The notes: a model not told the origin generated them from the sequence alone. Shown: positions 1-7,652, counted from the first letter of the stretch. The stretch is 11,445 nucleotides of DNA from Treponema sp. (GCA_031275035.1 JAISPH010000245.1:1-11445), one strand, 5' to 3'. Numbers and translations are program-made.

Positions 1-94
1 ATAGACGTATTGCGTATATATCGCCGCCCCGGTAAAGGCCGCCCCTCCACTCTTCGCATTTGGTGCTGTTTCTTGATATTTGCTTACATTTATC

Positions 95-155
95 TGCAAT
101 TTCTTGCAAATATAATCCGTCTTTTTACCCGGACAGGTCATTTTCTCAAGAAAAT
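95..155. promoter_or_regulatory. AT-rich leader with two small inverted repeats upstream of a decayed gene
   Basis: An AT-rich stretch precedes the ATG at 210. It contains TGCAA-TTTC-TTGCA (95-108) and ATTTTCT-CA-AGAAAAT (140-155). The words GTCATTTTCT at 138-147 and 159-168 repeat directly. A TATAAT at 111-116 could be a -10 box, but no good -35 lies at normal spacing. This looks like the old control region of the pseudogene that follows. No binding protein can be named. Confidence 0.3.
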
Positions 156-209
156 AAGTCATTTTCTTCAGCGAACAAAGCGTTTTTACAAGATAAGGAG
201 TGTACAGGT

Positions 210-560
210 ATGCGTGAAAAAACAGACTGGACGCCCGGCAGGCGGGCTTGCCATGTTCCGCAGATGGACCGCCTGGGGCATCCCCTTGGCCGCGTATACG
301 GAATTTGTAACCCTCTGCGGCACGGCCCGGACCCTGCCTTCCGGCGGGGGAGCTTCAGGGCGGGGAGGTTCATTTCCTCGTTCCGCCCCTTACAAATTCG
401 GACACCGTAAACCTGTCAGATGCTTAAAAAGGGGGAGCGCCGCTATGGCAGAGACCCGCACGGACAAGGCCAGAATGGCACAGTACCGGTTTTTTCTGAT
501 TCCGGCATATTTGGCGGCGCGAACCCCCGGGTTTCTGTATAGCGCCGGCCAAACGTCATC
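210..560 (+). pseudogene. Frameshifted remnant of a hypothetical protein gene
   Basis: A start-like site is present: AAGGAG (195-200) lies 9 bases before the ATG at 210, opening with MREKTDWTPGRR. The reading frame then seems to slip by one base near 240-250, because the coherent protein continues in the next frame as GLAMFRRWTAWGIPLAAYTEF. Around 342-420 the sequence becomes GC-rich and hairpin-rich and stops looking like protein. A further piece, MAQYRFFLIPAYL, is readable near 475-515. From memory this pattern (KTDW start, LAM..W, AWGIP, TEF, then a RxFFLIP-like segment) matches a family of roughly 200-residue hypothetical proteins of unknown function in termite-gut treponemes; this was not verified. 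No single frame gives a plausible intact protein, so I call it broken. The 3' limit is approximate. Confidence 0.4.
301..399. repeat. GC-rich hairpin block bounded by a 10-base inverted repeat
   Basis: GAATTTGTAA at 301-310 is the exact reverse complement of TTACAAATTC at 390-399. Inside, GGGCGG (358-363) pairs with CCGCCC (383-388) and GAGG with CCTC to form a long imperfect stem. The 19 bases at 353-371 occur again, on the opposite strand, at 11300-11318. The block sits inside the decayed gene and breaks its readable protein, so it may be a small inserted repeat. The left arm also encodes EFV of the remnant protein, so part of the inverted repeat may be chance. Confidence 0.35.
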
Positions 561-599
561 CAAGCGCAGGTTCGCAGCAACCGGAATGTTCTATCCGGC

Positions 600-2144
600 T
601 CATCCCGGAGACGGCAGCGCTATCATGGCATCCCCCAGATCCGAGAGGTATCCCGATGCCTGATTATAGACTGCCATCAGCCTGTCGTAGAAGGCCATGT
701 TGGCAGGGATGGGAGAAACCCGTTCCTCGATAGTGTGCAGAGAGTCAATACGGTCAAAACCGCTCCACAGGCCGGTTCCCACCGCCGCACAGGCGGCGGC
801 TCCCAGGGCGGAAGCCTGTTGATCAACGTTGGATTTCAGAACCGTGGTCTTATAAATATCCGCATATATCTGCCTCCAGACGGGGCTCTTGCTTCCGCCC
901 CCGGCCAGGAGCATCTCATCGCTGATATCCGTCAACTCCCGCATTTTATCCAGACAAACCCTAAGGCTCATGGAAATGCCCTCCATCGAGGCCCGCAGCA
1001 TGTCGGCGCGGGTATGAACCAACTCAAGGCCGATAAAGGAACCCCGCAGGTTGTAACTCTTATCCATCGGCATACCGCCGCCGAGGCTGGGATTAAAAAG
1101 CAGCCGGTTTGCCCCCAGGGGGGATTGTAATGCCTCCCGGGTCATAAGCTCATATTCATCCCCGCCGGTTTTTTTTGCCTCCTCCTTCAGATCCCTGCAA
1201 AGGACATCCCGCATCCAGCGGAACGCAGTTCCTCCGGTGGTTACGCACAGGGCGGAGGCATAGTAACCCGGCACCACATGGGTAAAGACATAGGGCCTGG
1301 ACTTTTTATCAAGAAGCGGTTTTTGGGAGGAAACGGCAATCCAGGCGGAAGAACCAAGGTTGTTGTATACCCGCCCTTCCTTAAATGCTTTGGCGCCCAG
1401 GGCCATACATGCATTGTCCACCCCTCCCGCTACTACCTGTACGTTTTTATGGAGCCCTAAAATTTCCGCCGCCTCCGGCGTAATAGAACCGATTACTTCG
1501 GTGGAGGCGACAATCTCGGGAAAGATAGACCGGTCAAGCCCCATGGCGTCGATTAACTCCTGGGAATAATCCCACCGTAATAAATCCCACATGCCGCAGC
1601 CGGAGGAATAGGAAGGTTCGGAACAGATCCGGCCGGTTAATTTATAATTGATATAATCCTTGGAACCGATAAATTTTTCTATTTCGTTAAAGATCTGGGG
1701 CTCATTATCTTTATACCAGAGCAGCTTGAAGGCCGTATAGAAGGCAGGCGTAAAACCATTGCCGGTCTTCATGTACCAGGATTCTTCATCGAAATGAGAG
1801 AATACCGCTTCGGCCTGCTTAAAAGCCCGGCCGTCCGACCAGATTGGAATGCTTTCCTTGAGCAGTCCGCCCCCCTTGCCGATAAGCACCGGTACCAGGC
1901 TGTGCCCGGAAATGCCGCAGCAGGAGATGTCTTCTTTCGCTACCCCGGACTTTTCGACAAGCAGCCTGGTACTTTTGACAACGGCATCCCACCAGTCGCC
2001 GGGACGCTGCTCGTGCCATCCGTGGGCGGGGTATGCAGTATTATAGGCAATAAAAGTATCCGCAATACAGGCGCCATCGGCATCATAAAGAGAGGCCTTA
2101 TTGCCGCTGGTACCCAAATCCCAGGCAATGATCTTCTTACTCAT
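600..2144 (-). CDS. FGGY-family carbohydrate kinase (xylulokinase-like), kinase 1
   Basis: An ATP-dependent cytoplasmic sugar kinase of 514 residues, the usual FGGY length (about 480-520). The N-terminal phosphate loop WDLGTSGNKASLYD lies at residues 8-21. The WSDGRA segment is at 102-107. GGVDNACMA at 240-248 carries the expected catalytic Asp243. The C-terminal nucleotide-binding motif AGGGSKSPVWRQ is at 414-425. The start is fixed by AGGAGG 8 bases upstream (2153-2158). The gene overlaps the upstream aldolase by 8 bases, so the two are almost certainly co-translated. It is clearly paralogous to the kinase at 9765-11297 along its whole length. FGGY kinases usually act on ketoses or polyols such as xylulose, ribulose, rhamnulose or erythritol. 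The exact substrate cannot be assigned, and 'xylulokinase' would only be a family label. Confidence 0.93.
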   Translation of the reverse strand: MSKKIIAWDLGTSGNKASLYDADGACIADTFIAYNTAYPAHGWHEQRPGDWWDAVVKSTRLLVEKSGVAKEDISCCGISGHSLVPVLIGKGGGLLKESIPIWSDGRAFKQAEAVFSHFDEESWYMKTGNGFTPAFYTAFKLLWYKDNEPQIFNEIEKFIGSKDYINYKLTGRICSEPSYSSGCGMWDLLRWDYSQELIDAMGLDRSIFPEIVASTEVIGSITPEAAEILGLHKNVQVVAGGVDNACMALGAKAFKEGRVYNNLGSSAWIAVSSQKPLLDKKSRPYVFTHVVPGYYASALCVTTGGTAFRWMRDVLCRDLKEEAKKTGGDEYELMTREALQSPLGANRLLFNPSLGGGMPMDKSYNLRGSFIGLELVHTRADMLRASMEGISMSLRVCLDKMRELTDISDEMLLAGGGSKSPVWRQIYADIYKTTVLKSNVDQQASALGAAACAAVGTGLWSGFDRIDSLHTIEERVSPIPANMAFYDRLMAVYNQASGYLSDLGDAMIALPSPG

Positions 2145-2859
2145 CCGCGGTTCCTCCTAAAAACAGTTCTCCCCTTGCTTCCCTTTGCTTTGCCTCTTCC
2201 AGAATAGCCTGGGAGGATCGGGTTCCGATTCTGGCAGTTCCGGTGGCGATAACAGCCAGGGCGTCATCAAGCGTTCTGACGCCGCCGGCGGCCTTTACCC
2301 GCATACCGTCCGCGTGTTTGACCATGGTAATTAAATCGGAAATGACGGCCCCGCCGGGGGCATAACCGGTGGAGGTCTTGACGAAATCGACTCCTCCCTG
2401 CCTGCATATCCTGCAACACTGGATAATTTGTTCGGTTGAAAGGTAATAGTTCTCGAAGATGACCTTTAACAGGGCGCCGCCCCCATGGGCGCATTCCGCC
2501 GCCGCGGCGATCTCCTCTTCCACGTACCGGACTTCCCCGGAGAGAAACCTGGCATAGTTCATCACCATATCGACTTCCACGGCCCCCTTATCCAGGGCGT
2601 CTTTAATTTCAAAGAGCTTTGACTCTGTGGCGGCGGTTCCATGGGGAAAGGCAATAACGGTAGTGGACAGTACTTCGCTTCCCTTTAAGCTTTCTATGAC
2701 GACGGGCAGATCCGACGGCCTGACGCAGACCGAAACACAGCCGTATTGTCTGGCGGTATCACAGCCTTCTCTTACTTCTTTGATTGTCAGTTCCGGGCGC
2801 AGAAGCGAGTGATCCAGCGTAAAGGCTATATCAGCCACGGTGAGGGCACGCTTTCCCAT
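2137..2859 (-). CDS. deoC: Deoxyribose-phosphate aldolase (DeoC), aldolase 1
   Basis: A class I Schiff-base aldolase of 240 residues. The family cleaves 2-deoxyribose 5-phosphate to acetaldehyde and glyceraldehyde 3-phosphate in the cytoplasm. It has the canonical motifs: LDHSLLRP (15-22), CVSVCV (41-46), EVDMV with Asp97, FVKTSTG with Schiff-base Lys161, VKAAGGVR with Lys189, and the phosphate loop GTRSSQ (212-217). I chose the ATG at 2859 because GGGAGG (2864-2869) precedes it by 4 bases and the DeoC homology starts just after it. A longer frame extends upstream to 2940, but those residues are unlike the family and run through the promoter. This is the most orthodox of the three aldolases in the window. 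It is first in a two-gene operon with kinase 1. A kinase-aldolase pair fits sugar catabolism better than nucleoside salvage, since no nucleoside genes are present. Confidence 0.92.
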   Translation of the reverse strand: MGKRALTVADIAFTLDHSLLRPELTIKEVREGCDTARQYGCVSVCVRPSDLPVVIESLKGSEVLSTTVIAFPHGTAATESKLFEIKDALDKGAVEVDMVMNYARFLSGEVRYVEEEIAAAAECAHGGGALLKVIFENYYLSTEQIIQCCRICRQGGVDFVKTSTGYAPGGAVISDLITMVKHADGMRVKAAGGVRTLDDALAVIATGTARIGTRSSQAILEEAKQREARGELFLGGTADE

Positions 2860-2881
2860 TTGGCCTCCCTTGCATTTGTCT

Positions 2882-2910
2882 ACGATACCATGATCCCGGT
2901 ATGCTGTCAA
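2882..2910 (-). promoter_or_regulatory. Sigma70-type promoter for aldolase 1 and kinase 1
   Basis: Reading leftward, TTGACA (2905-2910) is followed after exactly 17 bases by TATCGT (2882-2887). This predicts transcription starting near 2875, with a leader of about 16 bases containing the ribosome site. The -35 box lies in the 11-base word TGTCAATAAAA (2905-2915), repeated at 2989-2999. Confidence 0.6.
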
Positions 2911-2941
2911 TAAAAACGTTAAGTTCCGGGGAAAAAACAAG

Positions 2942-2970
2942 TTGACACAGAAGTCATATCATGCTATGGT
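2942..2970 (+). promoter_or_regulatory. Sigma70-type promoter for the ABC importer
   Basis: TTGACA (2942-2947), a 17-base spacer and TATGGT (2965-2970) form a near-consensus promoter. It predicts a start near 2977 and a leader of about 45 bases before the permease ATG. It is divergent from the aldolase 1 promoter, with the two -35 boxes about 31 bases apart. Confidence 0.65.
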
Positions 2971-2993
2971 CATTATGTTATGACATAATGTCA
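2971..2993. promoter_or_regulatory. Candidate repressor operator over the importer start site
   Basis: Two overlapping perfect inverted repeats lie just after the -10 box: CATTATGT-TATG-ACATAATG (2971-2990) and TGACAT-A-ATGTCA (2981-2993). They cover the expected transcription start, the classic place for a repressor. The nearby GntR-type regulator is the obvious candidate ligand, but that link is inference. Related half-sites (GACATAAT, TTGACATAAC) recur before the third aldolase at 8966-8973 and 8987-8996. Confidence 0.5.
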
Positions 2994-3021
2994 ATAAAAC
3001 CGCAGTCATAGGGAATGTTTT

Positions 3022-4008
3022 ATGGAAACAGCAAAAAAAGACATAAAAAAGAACGACCATCGCATAGCCGATATTATAGCAAAACCGGAAGCCATGGTTG
3101 CGCTTGTTTTGGTTCTGCTCTGTCTGCTGTTGATCTTTCTTCGTCCGCTGTCCTTTCCCACCCCAAGAAATATTTTTAATGTTTTAAGGCAGTCGTCCCT
3201 GGTGGCTATCCTGGCGGTAGGCATGGGAATGGTGATAATCACCGGCGGCATCGATCTTTCGGTGGGTTCGGTAATAGCCTTCTCCGCCTGTATGAGCATG
3301 GCCTGTTACCGGGCCTTTGCCGTACCTCCCATAGTGGTCCTTTTTCTTGCCCTGGGGGGCGGACTCCTCATGGGAACGATAAACGGCCTCCTCGTATCCA
3401 AGCTGGGTATTCCCCCCTTCATCGTAACCCTGGGTATGTTGAGTGTCGGGAACGGCGCCGCCCTGGTAATATCCAACGGGAATCCCATCAAGTATCAGGC
3501 AAGCTGGGTTTCGGTATTCGGCGGGGGTTATATAGGACTTATGCCGGTAACCGTCCTGGTCATGGTGTTTGTACTGATCCTGGGCCATATCTTTGCCAAC
3601 TATACCCAGACAGGGAGAAACATCTATGCGGTGGGGAACAGCCAGCAGGCGGCGAAACTGTCGGGCATCTTCGTGGACCGGGTGATCATAACCGTTTATG
3701 CGATCACCGGATTCCTGGCCGGTCTCTGCGGCCTGATCCTGGTGGGCCAGATGGACAGCGGGGACCCTTCCTTCGGCAAGGGATATGAACTGGACGTTAT
3801 TGCGGCGGCGGTAATCGGCGGCATCAGCATGACCGGCGGCGAGGGCAATATACTGGGGGTTCTCCTGGGGGCCCTTCTCATGGGCGTATTAAAAAATCTC
3901 TTTATCCAGCTTGCGGTATCAGGGTACTGGCAGACCATAGTCCTGGGACTGGTAATCGTGGGGGCGGTGGCTATCGACTGTATCCGCAAAAAACGGGCGG
4001 CCCGCTGA
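3022..4008 (+). CDS. ABC sugar importer permease (RbsC-like)
   Basis: An inner-membrane permease of 328 residues in the branched-chain amino acid/ribose permease family (BPD_transp_2), working with the binding protein and ATPase encoded downstream. After a charged N-terminus there is a hydrophobic segment at about 25-40 and then a run of hydrophobic segments to the C-terminus, which ends IRKKRAAR. Family landmarks are GGIDLSVGS (75-83), the cytoplasmic loop NIYAVGNSQQAAKLSGI (200-216), and GYELDVIAAAVIGGISMTGG (254-273). Length matches RbsC (about 320). The ribosome site is weak (GGGA at 3011-3014). Being first in the operon, before the binding protein, is unusual. The sugar is not predictable from the sequence; ribose, xylose, galactose and AI-2 importers all use this permease type. 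Confidence 0.93.
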   Translation: METAKKDIKKNDHRIADIIAKPEAMVALVLVLLCLLLIFLRPLSFPTPRNIFNVLRQSSLVAILAVGMGMVIITGGIDLSVGSVIAFSACMSMACYRAFAVPPIVVLFLALGGGLLMGTINGLLVSKLGIPPFIVTLGMLSVGNGAALVISNGNPIKYQASWVSVFGGGYIGLMPVTVLVMVFVLILGHIFANYTQTGRNIYAVGNSQQAAKLSGIFVDRVIITVYAITGFLAGLCGLILVGQMDSGDPSFGKGYELDVIAAAVIGGISMTGGEGNILGVLLGALLMGVLKNLFIQLAVSGYWQTIVLGLVIVGAVAIDCIRKKRAAR

Positions 4009-4077
4009 ACCCCGTGAGGATCCATTTGGATTTTTGCCGGAATTTCCGGAAATATATTTTTATTTGAGGAGGAGATT

Positions 4078-5121
4078 ATGTTTAAGAAGGCGATAATCGT
4101 TGTTTTTGTTGCCGTGTTGAGTCTTTCCTTCCTTGCCGGTACGGTATTTGCCGCCGGCCAGCAGGCGGGTCCAAAGGGACCGATGACCCCGGCGGCCCAG
4201 ATAAAGGCCCCTCCGGGAAAGACGCTCCTGTCTCTGCCGGTGGATCAGGTATCGTCCAAACCCCTGCGGATTGCCGCCATCATGGTACAGAACAACCCCT
4301 TCGGCGTAGCGGTACTGCAGGGCCAGAATTTCGCAAAGCAGATTCTTGCGGACCGGAATTGTATCGTGGACCCCCTTTCTGTTCCTGACTTCGACGCCCA
4401 GAAATGGACCAGCGTTATCGACAACTGTATCGCATCGGGCTACAACGCCATCTGCGCCTTTGGAGTCTCCGATGCCCTGTCGCCGGTTATCAAAAGGGCG
4501 GCCGATGCGGGTATCCCGGTATATCTTTTTAACAGCCAGCTCAGCGAACCCCGGTATCATGTCGCATTTTACGGACAGGGCGGCGTTGACGGCGGCAGGC
4601 AGTGCGGCGAGGCGCTGGCGAAACTTCTGAACAATTCCGGCAAGTACGCCATTATCACCGGCGATTTCGCCGCCATCGGCCACGAACAGCGCCGGACCGG
4701 AGCCCGGGAAGTACTGGACAAGATTCCCGGCATACGGCTTGTGGGCGAAGTGATGAACAACGATAAAGCCGAAGAAGCCTATAACCATGCGGCCAACTTT
4801 ATCACCGCCAACCCGGATCTGAAGGGCATCTATGTAACCGCCGGCGGCCCCTCCGGAGCGGCTAAGGCGGTGGAAGACGCCGGAATGAAGGGCAAGATCT
4901 TCGTGGTATGCCATGATGTGCTCGCCGAATCGGCTCCCTATGTGGGCAGCGGTACGATCAGCGCATGCCTGGACCAGGATCCCTTTAATCAGGGATATCA
5001 GTGCGTGATCGATGCTTTCAACCAGCTGGTAACCGGACAGAAGCCTCCCGCCGAAACCTATTACAAAGGCGTCATGGCGACTCCCGATACCGTAAAACAG
5101 CTTTTCCCGGAACTTTTCTAA
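4078..5121 (+). CDS. Periplasmic sugar-binding protein of the ABC importer (RbsB-like)
   Basis: A Sec-exported solute-binding protein of 347 residues in the periplasmic-binding-protein type 1 fold (Peripla_BP_4 group). The signal peptide is MFKK, a hydrophobic core at about 5-21, and likely signal peptidase I cleavage after VFA (residue 25). There is no lipobox cysteine, so it should be soluble in the periplasm, not a lipoprotein. The mature protein opens with a low-complexity linker (about 26-60). The binding fold then begins at KPLRIAAIMVQNNPFGVAVLQG, with later landmarks AGIPVYLFNS (144-153) and the hinge-side segment near GIYVTAGGPSGAAKAVED. A strong GAGGAGGAG (4066-4074) before the ATG suggests high expression, as usual for binding proteins. 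It lies 69 bases after the permease. The ligand is unknown. Confidence 0.92.
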   Translation: MFKKAIIVVFVAVLSLSFLAGTVFAAGQQAGPKGPMTPAAQIKAPPGKTLLSLPVDQVSSKPLRIAAIMVQNNPFGVAVLQGQNFAKQILADRNCIVDPLSVPDFDAQKWTSVIDNCIASGYNAICAFGVSDALSPVIKRAADAGIPVYLFNSQLSEPRYHVAFYGQGGVDGGRQCGEALAKLLNNSGKYAIITGDFAAIGHEQRRTGAREVLDKIPGIRLVGEVMNNDKAEEAYNHAANFITANPDLKGIYVTAGGPSGAAKAVEDAGMKGKIFVVCHDVLAESAPYVGSGTISACLDQDPFNQGYQCVIDAFNQLVTGQKPPAETYYKGVMATPDTVKQLFPELF

Positions 5122-5125
5122 GTAT

Positions 5126-5159
5126 CACAGCTTCCCTGCGGACCCGCGGGGAAGCTGTG
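5126..5159 (+). terminator. Strong hairpin just after the binding-protein gene
   Basis: CACAGCTTCCC (5126-5136) pairs perfectly with GGGAAGCTGTG (5149-5159). Four more pairs, GCGG/CCGC, form inside around an AC turn. It begins 4 bases after the stop codon. No T-run follows, so it is more likely a partial terminator or an mRNA 3'-end protector that raises binding-protein output over ATPase output than a full intrinsic terminator. Confidence 0.55.
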
Positions 5160-5175
5160 TAGAATGCATTAGCGT

Positions 5176-5204
5176 TAACCGCGGGAGACTGTCTTCCGCG
5201 GTTA
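5176..5204 (+). terminator. Second hairpin before the ATPase gene
   Basis: TAACCGCGG (5176-5184) pairs with CCGCGGTTA (5196-5204). The stem continues inward through AGAC/GTCT across one G-T wobble, leaving almost no loop. The following TCTATCTATC is only mildly T-rich. With the hairpin at 5126-5159 it fills most of the 118-base gap, so transcription into the ATPase is probably reduced. Confidence 0.5.
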
Positions 5205-5239
5205 TCTATCTATCGAAGAACAGTATCAGGCGGTTTTCC

Positions 5240-6766
5240 ATGGCCCAGAATGTAATTTGCAGGATCAGCAATATTACAAAGACCTTTCCCGGCGTTACAG
5301 CTTTAAAGAATATCACCATCGAAATTGAACGGGGCAAGGTCCATGCGGTGGTTGGTGAAAACGGAGCGGGAAAATCAACGCTGATGAACATTCTCTCCGG
5401 CGTATATCATGCCGATGAGGGAACCGTAGAATTTGAGGGCGCCCCCGTATCCTTCGACCAGCCCCGGGCGGCCAACCTTGCGGGGATAGCCATGATTCAC
5501 CAGGAGCTTTCCCTGGCCCAGCACATGTCGGCGGCGGAAAATATCTTTGAAGGCCGCATGCCCAAAAATAAGCTGGGGTTTATTGACCGGAAAAAAATGT
5601 ACCGGGACTGTGAAAGCCTTCTTTCCCGTCTTGGCGTTACCCATATCAATCCTAAAACCCTGGTTAAAAATTTAAGCGTATCCGAAATGCAGCTTCTGGA
5701 AATTGTAAAGGCCCTGTCCCTTGAGGCCCGGATGCTGATCATGGATGAACCGACTTCTTCCCTTACCACGGGGGAGATCGACTTCCTCCTTAAAATCGTA
5801 GACAAACTCCGCAGCGAAGGAGTCGCCACCCTGTACATTTCCCACAAACTGGAAGAAGTCATGTATATCGCCGATACCATTACGGTGCTCCGGGACGGTC
5901 AGCATATCGCCACCAGACCCAAGGCCGAGATGGATGAAAAAACCATGATAAACCTGATGGTAGGCCGGGACTTTAACACGGTGGTACACCGGGACTACAT
6001 GACCAGCTACGGGAACAAAGCCCCCCTTCTGGAAGTGAACAATCTTTCAGATATGAACGGCAGGGTGCGGAATGTTTCCTTCAACCTGTACCCCGGAGAG
6101 GTACTGGGGCTGACCGGCCTGGTCGGGGCGGGCAGAACCGAACTGCTCCAGTCCATTTTTGGCGCCCAAAAAATAAAATCAGGAACCATACTGATGAACG
6201 GCAAAAAGGTTGTCATCAAACATCCCCGGGACGCCATCAATCTGGGCATGGGGCTTATCCCGGAGGGACGAAAACTCCAGGGGCTCTTCCTGAAGATGCC
6301 TGTAGAAGACAATATGATTATGGTGTATCTAAGGCGCCTCTGCAATAAATTCGGCCTTATTAAAAAGGGCAAGACCCGGGATCTTGTTGTAGAGTATGTA
6401 GATAAGCTGGCGATCAAGACCCCTTCGGTTCACCAGATTGTCAACAACCTCTCCGGAGGAAATCAGCAGAAAACTATCGTAGCCCGGTGGCTTATGAACG
6501 ACCCCAAGATCCTGCTTATGGATGAACCCACCCACGGTATCGACATCGGAGCCAAGGCGGAAATTTACCGGATCATCGACGAGCTTTCCAAAGCGGGCGT
6601 TTCGGTCATTCTTCTTTCCTCGGAACTGCCGGAGGTGCTTTCCCTCTGCGACCGTATCATGGTCATGCACCACGGGGAGATACGGGGTATTCTGTCCCAC
6701 GGCGAAGCGGATCAGGTAAAGATCATGTCCTTTATTCTGGAAAAAGCTGAAAACGCAAGCGCCTAA
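5240..6766 (+). CDS. ABC sugar importer double ATPase (RbsA/MglA-like)
   Basis: The cytoplasmic energy unit of the importer, 508 residues with two fused nucleotide-binding domains. Domain 1 has Walker A GENGAGKS (39-46), Q-loop IHQE (86-89), a divergent signature LSVSEMQ (145-151) and Walker B LIMDEP (166-171). Domain 2 has the degenerate P-loop GLVGAGRTE (293-301) with Arg in place of Lys, signature LSGGNQQK (404-411) and Walker B LLMDEPTHGID (425-435). This asymmetry is normal for the RbsA/MglA/XylG group, in which only one site is fully active. Length fits the family (about 500). The start is supported by homology; the ribosome site is poor (AGGCGG at about 5228-5233, 6 bases off). Last importer gene, convergent with the GntR gene 32 bases beyond. 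Confidence 0.94.
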   Translation: MAQNVICRISNITKTFPGVTALKNITIEIERGKVHAVVGENGAGKSTLMNILSGVYHADEGTVEFEGAPVSFDQPRAANLAGIAMIHQELSLAQHMSAAENIFEGRMPKNKLGFIDRKKMYRDCESLLSRLGVTHINPKTLVKNLSVSEMQLLEIVKALSLEARMLIMDEPTSSLTTGEIDFLLKIVDKLRSEGVATLYISHKLEEVMYIADTITVLRDGQHIATRPKAEMDEKTMINLMVGRDFNTVVHRDYMTSYGNKAPLLEVNNLSDMNGRVRNVSFNLYPGEVLGLTGLVGAGRTELLQSIFGAQKIKSGTILMNGKKVVIKHPRDAINLGMGLIPEGRKLQGLFLKMPVEDNMIMVYLRRLCNKFGLIKKGKTRDLVVEYVDKLAIKTPSVHQIVNNLSGGNQQKTIVARWLMNDPKILLMDEPTHGIDIGAKAEIYRIIDELSKAGVSVILLSSELPEVLSLCDRIMVMHHGEIRGILSHGEADQVKIMSFILEKAENASA

Positions 6767-6798
6767 GATTCCAAAACGTCCCGCCAGGGCCGGATGAT

Positions 6799-7509
6799 TT
6801 ACCGTCCCGTGGTCTTGACCTCAAACTGATACCGGTCCGCCCGCATGGTACTTATATCGCAGGTTACAGGCCTTCCATTCTGATAGGTAATCCGGCGTAT
6901 CTCTAAAAGGGCCGATCCGGCTTTAATGTTCAGCATCTGCGATTCTGCAAAATCCGCATTTTTGGCGAAAATGGTATCTGCGGAAGAATCTATAATAATA
7001 TCGTATTCAGATTCCAGAAATTTATAAAAGCGGAAAATTTTTCCTGTTTTTTCATCAAGTCCCGGTACTGCATTCACACTAAGATAGTTCAGCAATATGG
7101 CTGTGGGAACAGCATCCGCCGAAAGCACCCGCTGTATCCGGTAAAGTCCCGCGTTTTCTTTTACTCCAAGTTTTTCCGCTATATGCAGAGGAGCCTCTAT
7201 CCGGTCTATGTAAATATCTTTAATAGTTACCTCATAGCCCTTCTGCTGCAAAGTATCGGATACCGAGGTTACCCGGTTCAAACTTTGGGTATACTGGTAA
7301 TCCAGTACCCTGGTACCCCGGCCCTGTTTTACTTCGATATACCCGTCGGAGACAAGTATTTCCATCGCTTTACGGATGGTCGTCCGTGAGACTCCGTAAA
7401 TATTCTCAAGCTGGTCTTCGGTGGGCAAAAAATCGCCGGCCATATATTCGCCGGTGGTAATACGTTTTCTCAGTTTAAAATACACATCCTGGTATATCGG
7501 ATTTTTCAC
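6799..7509 (-). CDS. GntR-family (HutC/UTRA) transcriptional regulator
   Basis: A DNA-binding regulator of 236 residues. The N-terminal winged helix-turn-helix (about 5-70) shows the classic pattern FLPTEDQL (27-34), YGVSRTTIRKAMEIL (38-52) and the wing KQGRGTRV (61-68). The rest (about 80-230) fits the UTRA effector domain, including the YRIQRVL strand and the late LEIRRITY-NGRPVTCDISTMRADRYQFE stretch. UTRA regulators usually bind a sugar phosphate and release the operator. The start is GTG at 7509, with AAGAGG about 8-10 bases upstream. It is convergent with the importer and divergent from aldolase 2, so it is the natural local regulator. Candidate operators are the palindromes at 2971-2993, 7564-7584 and 8076-8097, but these do not share one clear consensus. 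Confidence 0.92.
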   Translation of the reverse strand: MKNPIYQDVYFKLRKRITTGEYMAGDFLPTEDQLENIYGVSRTTIRKAMEILVSDGYIEVKQGRGTRVLDYQYTQSLNRVTSVSDTLQQKGYEVTIKDIYIDRIEAPLHIAEKLGVKENAGLYRIQRVLSADAVPTAILLNYLSVNAVPGLDEKTGKIFRFYKFLESEYDIIIDSSADTIFAKNADFAESQMLNIKAGSALLEIRRITYQNGRPVTCDISTMRADRYQFEVKTTGR

Positions 7510-7563
7510 AACCTTGCCTCTTAATATCAGCGTACACAGGGGAGAAACGTTAATGGACTTGTT

Positions 7564-7584
7564 CGATAACCCGGTTGGTTATCG
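7564..7584. promoter_or_regulatory. Inverted repeat upstream of the GntR gene, possible autoregulatory operator
   Basis: CGATAACC (7564-7571) and GGTTATCG (7577-7584) are perfect inverted arms around 5 bases. The site is 55 bases upstream of the GTG start of the regulator. A second short palindrome, CGGACT-AA-AGTCCG (7585-7598), abuts it. The position fits autoregulation, but no binding consensus confirms it. Confidence 0.4.
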
Positions 7585-7620
7585 CGGACTAAAGTCCGGC
7601 GCAAGTCCTTTTTAAGCGGA

Positions 7621-7652
7621 AGCTGTTCGGAAACTGAAGTTTCCGAACAGCT
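7621..7652. repeat. Perfect 15-base-arm hairpin (terminator-like or dispersed repeat)
   Basis: AGCTGTTCGGAAACT (7621-7635) and AGTTTCCGAACAGCT (7638-7652) are exact reverse complements around GA. CTATTATTTTT follows on the + strand, so it could work as an intrinsic terminator. However, it lies upstream of both flanking genes, where no known transcript ends. Its apex AAACTGAAGTTT resembles the apex of the hairpin at 9023-9054, which suggests a dispersed hairpin repeat. Confidence 0.55.

Noticed and set aside
581..598. CCGGA/TCCGG inverted repeat after kinase 1 as its terminator
   Set aside because: Only 5 paired bases around 8, with no T-run on the leftward strand.
10..663. Long open frame of 217 codons on the + strand at the left edge
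   Set aside because: It begins without a ribosome site, changes composition several times and runs into the 3' end of kinase 1 on the other strand. Only the part near 250-330 looks like protein, treated here as a pseudogene.
2860..2940. Upstream extension of aldolase 1 to an ATG at 2940
   Set aside because: The extra 27 residues are unlike DeoC and cover the promoter; the ATG at 2859 has a strong ribosome site.
4060..4914. 284-codon open frame antisense to the binding-protein gene
   Set aside because: It is the mirror of a gene with a clear signal peptide and family match; no ribosome site or recognisable domain.
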